Assembly (NCBI RefSeq): GCF_023973825.1
Contig: NC_090115.1
Location: 372,001 to 436,000, forward strand
Length of the DNA stretch: 64,000 bases
Direction: 5' to 3'
Source of the DNA: Plasmodium brasilianum
Taxonomy: Eukaryota; Apicomplexa; Aconoidasida; Haemosporida; Plasmodiidae
Shown: one piece after another, positions 61,622 through 64,000 of the stretch
Layout: every line of letters begins with the position of its first letter
How positions within the stretch are numbered: position 1 is the first letter of the stretch
The notes under the pieces: generated by a model
What the model was told of the DNA's origin: nothing
The model's database searches: none
What the model saw: the letters and a program-made list of their open reading frames with translations, nothing else
Position numbers and translations under genes: made by a program

Positions 61622-63772
61622 CTTATTTGTACAAATTTGGGAAATCACGATAACGAAGGATTATCAGTACATGTATATTCAATGAAGCTACAAATGTACA
61701 CTTGAATATATGTTAATAGAAGTTATGTTGAGGAAGTATATATACTCCTTTTTTATGGAATGATCATTTGATTGTGTATGTATGTAGGTAAGTGCTCACA
61801 TGTGTACGTATGCATAAGAGTGTGTGAGCATAAACGTATATATTCATGTATATATGCAAGCATATACGTATGTATTCATGTATGTGGATATCCATGCATG
61901 CAATCAGATCTTATCTTTAACACTAAAACAAAAAAACAATATAATTTTGAAGCTTCCTTTTAATAAATACATTTGGTATTACACTAAATCATTTTCGTTA
62001 CTGTTTCTTTTTTTATTTTTACATTAGTTATAAGAATATTTTGCATTTTTTACAAAGTACAACGTAGTGATTAAAATATAAAAATTTCGGAAACATATTT
62101 TATATTAAAAAATGAATGTAAACTTTCGAAGTAAAAAAAGGAAAAAGAAAAAAAAATAGAAATAGGAATAGAGTTTTTTTTTTTTTTTTTATTTACAAAA
62201 TTTTTTTTTTTTCCACACGAATATTAAATGCTCACGTATAAGTATGTATACATGTGTACGTATGTGTTTACGTTTACTTGTACATATGCAGTTTGTACGC
62301 ATATGTATGAACTATGCAAGAAGTACTAAGAAGTATGTATGTACTATTTTTGTGCTTTTCTACTGTAATTAATTTAGTTTTTTCTGATAACATATTTATC
62401 GAATATGCTTCATTAATATGTCAAAAAAAAAAAAAATAAAAAAATAAAAAAAAAAAAATAATATACATTTATAGTTACATATGCAGTTCCAATTGCAAAG
62501 GCAGCCACATTCACATTAACAATCGCAATTTTCTTTTTTAAATAACTTCAAAAAAAAAATGCAAAAGGGATGCGGGATACATGGCTTTTTGGTCTACCAG
62601 TATGTGCAGAATTTGCACATGTATTCACAAATGTATGCATACGTACATATTCGTATGTAAATAAATATATACACATTCATATGTAAATAAATATTGTATA
62701 TGTATTAACATTCATATGTGAATATTATATGTATATGTATATATGTATGTATGTATGTATGGATGGATGTATGTATGTATGTATGTATGTATGTATGGAT
62801 GTATGTATGTATGTATGTATGTATGTATGTATGTATGTATGTATGTATGTATGGATGTATGTATGTATGTATGTATGTATGTATGTATGTATGTATGTAT
62901 GTATGTATGTATGTATGTATGTATGTATGTATGTATGTATGTATGTATGTATGTATGTATGTATGTATGTATGGATGTATGTATGTATGTATGTTTATGT
63001 GTGCCCACATAACAGATAACCTTTTGTAGGAAAATGCATAAGACGCGTTTACATTTCCAAACAAGGTTGGATTAATTTTGTGTCAACATGCAGCAGAGTA
63101 AGCACATTTACAAATACAACATGAACATATTACAAAAATAAACTACTTGAGTAAATATTACTTATAAGTGTGCAGGTATATACCATGTGCATATGCACGC
63201 GGGTCCCTATTATTACAGGTACCACCTCCAGCACCTATGCCACAGGCTTTCAATTTTTTTTTTTTTTTTTCCCGTTTTATTTATTTACTAATTAAAAGTG
63301 AAAGAATAATAAGAAAAAATGAGAAGCAATGAGAAGTAAAGAGAAGAAAAAATAATAAAAAGAACGGCTTGGTCAAAACACAGCTGTTCCATTTTGCGCT
63401 AATATTGCCCATGCTATGCTAGAACTGATCAGGTGTATGTATTATTTACATATGAACATGTTAATGTGTAAACGAAACTTCATAGACAAGTTGAATAAAA
63501 AGTTTACATTAAAAGAAGTGTGTTAATTCTTCATTATTTTTGATGATGTTTATTCCTACCAATATATTTTATGTGAACAGTGGCAAACGATATAGCGTAG
63601 CGAGTTGCTCATCTAGTTAAATATTACATCGAAAAGTAAAATAAGGGAACATATGTCCAAGGGGTTGCGCACTCCAAAGCCTTGTATTGAGGTATAAACG
63701 GTTCAAAGTGAAGACAACAAAACAACAAAAAAGCAAAAATGCAAAACAATAAAACGACAAAATAACAAAATG

Positions 63773-63804
<32 letters not shown>

Positions 63805-64000
63805 CACGCGCATTAGTGTGCATAAAATAAATATGATATAAAATAGCTAGCTGAAAAAAAAAAGAAAGTATATGGATATGGATAAGGATAAAGATAAAGT
63901 TAAGGATGAAGATAATTGTAAGAGTAGAGATAAGGATAAGGACAACTATAATGTTAACGTTACAGTTATAATTGTAATAATTATAAGTTTATAACGATAT
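61622..64000. other. Upstream region of Rab5c to window end
   Basis: About 2.4 kb with no recognised gene. It contains TGTA/CATA tracts, T- and A-homopolymers (62175-62210, 62422-62458, 63257-63270, 63774-63797), the large ATGT microsatellite below, and a GGATAAGGATAAAGATAAAG-like purine repeat at about 63875-63940. Short frames here are repeat artefacts. Confidence 0.55.
62743..62994. repeat. ATGT tetranucleotide microsatellite
   Basis: About 63 copies of ATGT with five ATGG interruptions at irregular spacing. It reads as MYVCMYVC and HTYIHTYI in the different frames, none of them genes. Confidence 0.95.

Noticed and set aside
62705..63064. Open frames on both strands reading MYVC or HTYI repeats
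   Set aside because: They are produced by the ATGT microsatellite and have no start context or family similarity.

Overview
The window is a core-chromosome segment of a malaria parasite (genus Plasmodium). The evidence is the extreme AT bias with A/T homopolymers, small introns mostly of the GTA..AG kind, lysine/asparagine-rich low-complexity inserts inside conserved enzymes, apicomplexan gene families (an apicoplast IspD, the NPC1-related membrane protein NCR1, a Rab5c with a C-terminal Cys-Cys, an eIF2alpha-kinase split by giant inserts), and a gene order that, as far as I remember, matches part of the conserved core of P. falciparum chromosome 1. The richness of inserts and intergenic tandem repeats suggests a species other than P. 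falciparum, possibly of the ovale or malariae type, but the species cannot be fixed from this sequence alone. I see no mobile elements, subtelomeric multigene families, CRISPR arrays, rRNA or tRNA genes.

Layout, left to right: proteasome beta-3 (+, four exons, the start codon alone on exon 1); a small secretory/apicoplast-like protein with S1-like folds (+); MRE11 nuclease (-); an OST3/OST6-like oligosaccharyltransferase subunit (-); the very large eIF2alpha-type kinase eIK2 (-, about 13.5 kb); a repeat-laden 9.5 kb divergent intergenic region; NCR1 (+); a small single-pass membrane protein (-); a candidate unnamed spliced small gene (-); a ten-exon CCR4/EEP-type nuclease (-); a conserved helical protein with an Asn/Ser tract (+); six-exon centrin-1 (-); IspD (-); nine-exon Rab5c (-). 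Exon chains for the proteasome subunit, CCR4, centrin, NCR1 3' end and Rab5c were assembled by hand from splice signals, reading phase and family motifs, and the phases agree at every junction.

The genes are ordinary cell-biology functions rather than an operon-like system: protein turnover, DNA repair, ER N-glycosylation, translational control, membrane sterol/lipid homeostasis, mRNA decay, centriolar-plaque function, apicoplast isoprenoid synthesis and endocytic traffic. Isoprenoid synthesis (IspD) and Rab5c are linked in principle because Rab5c needs geranylgeranyl groups.

The most notable signals are: (1) four conserved genes (OST3-like, eIK2, NCR1, IspD) whose reading frame breaks exactly at an A or T homopolymer, most simply read as run-length errors or polymorphism; (2) the enormous eIK2 inserts built from several unrelated 12-30 bp DNA repeats, including a near-pure polytyrosine stretch; (3) a candidate unannotated spliced gene near 43.0-44.3 kb; (4) candidate structured RNAs near 11.3 and 26.6 kb; and (5) the AT-rich tandem-repeat core of the 9.5 kb divergent intergenic region.
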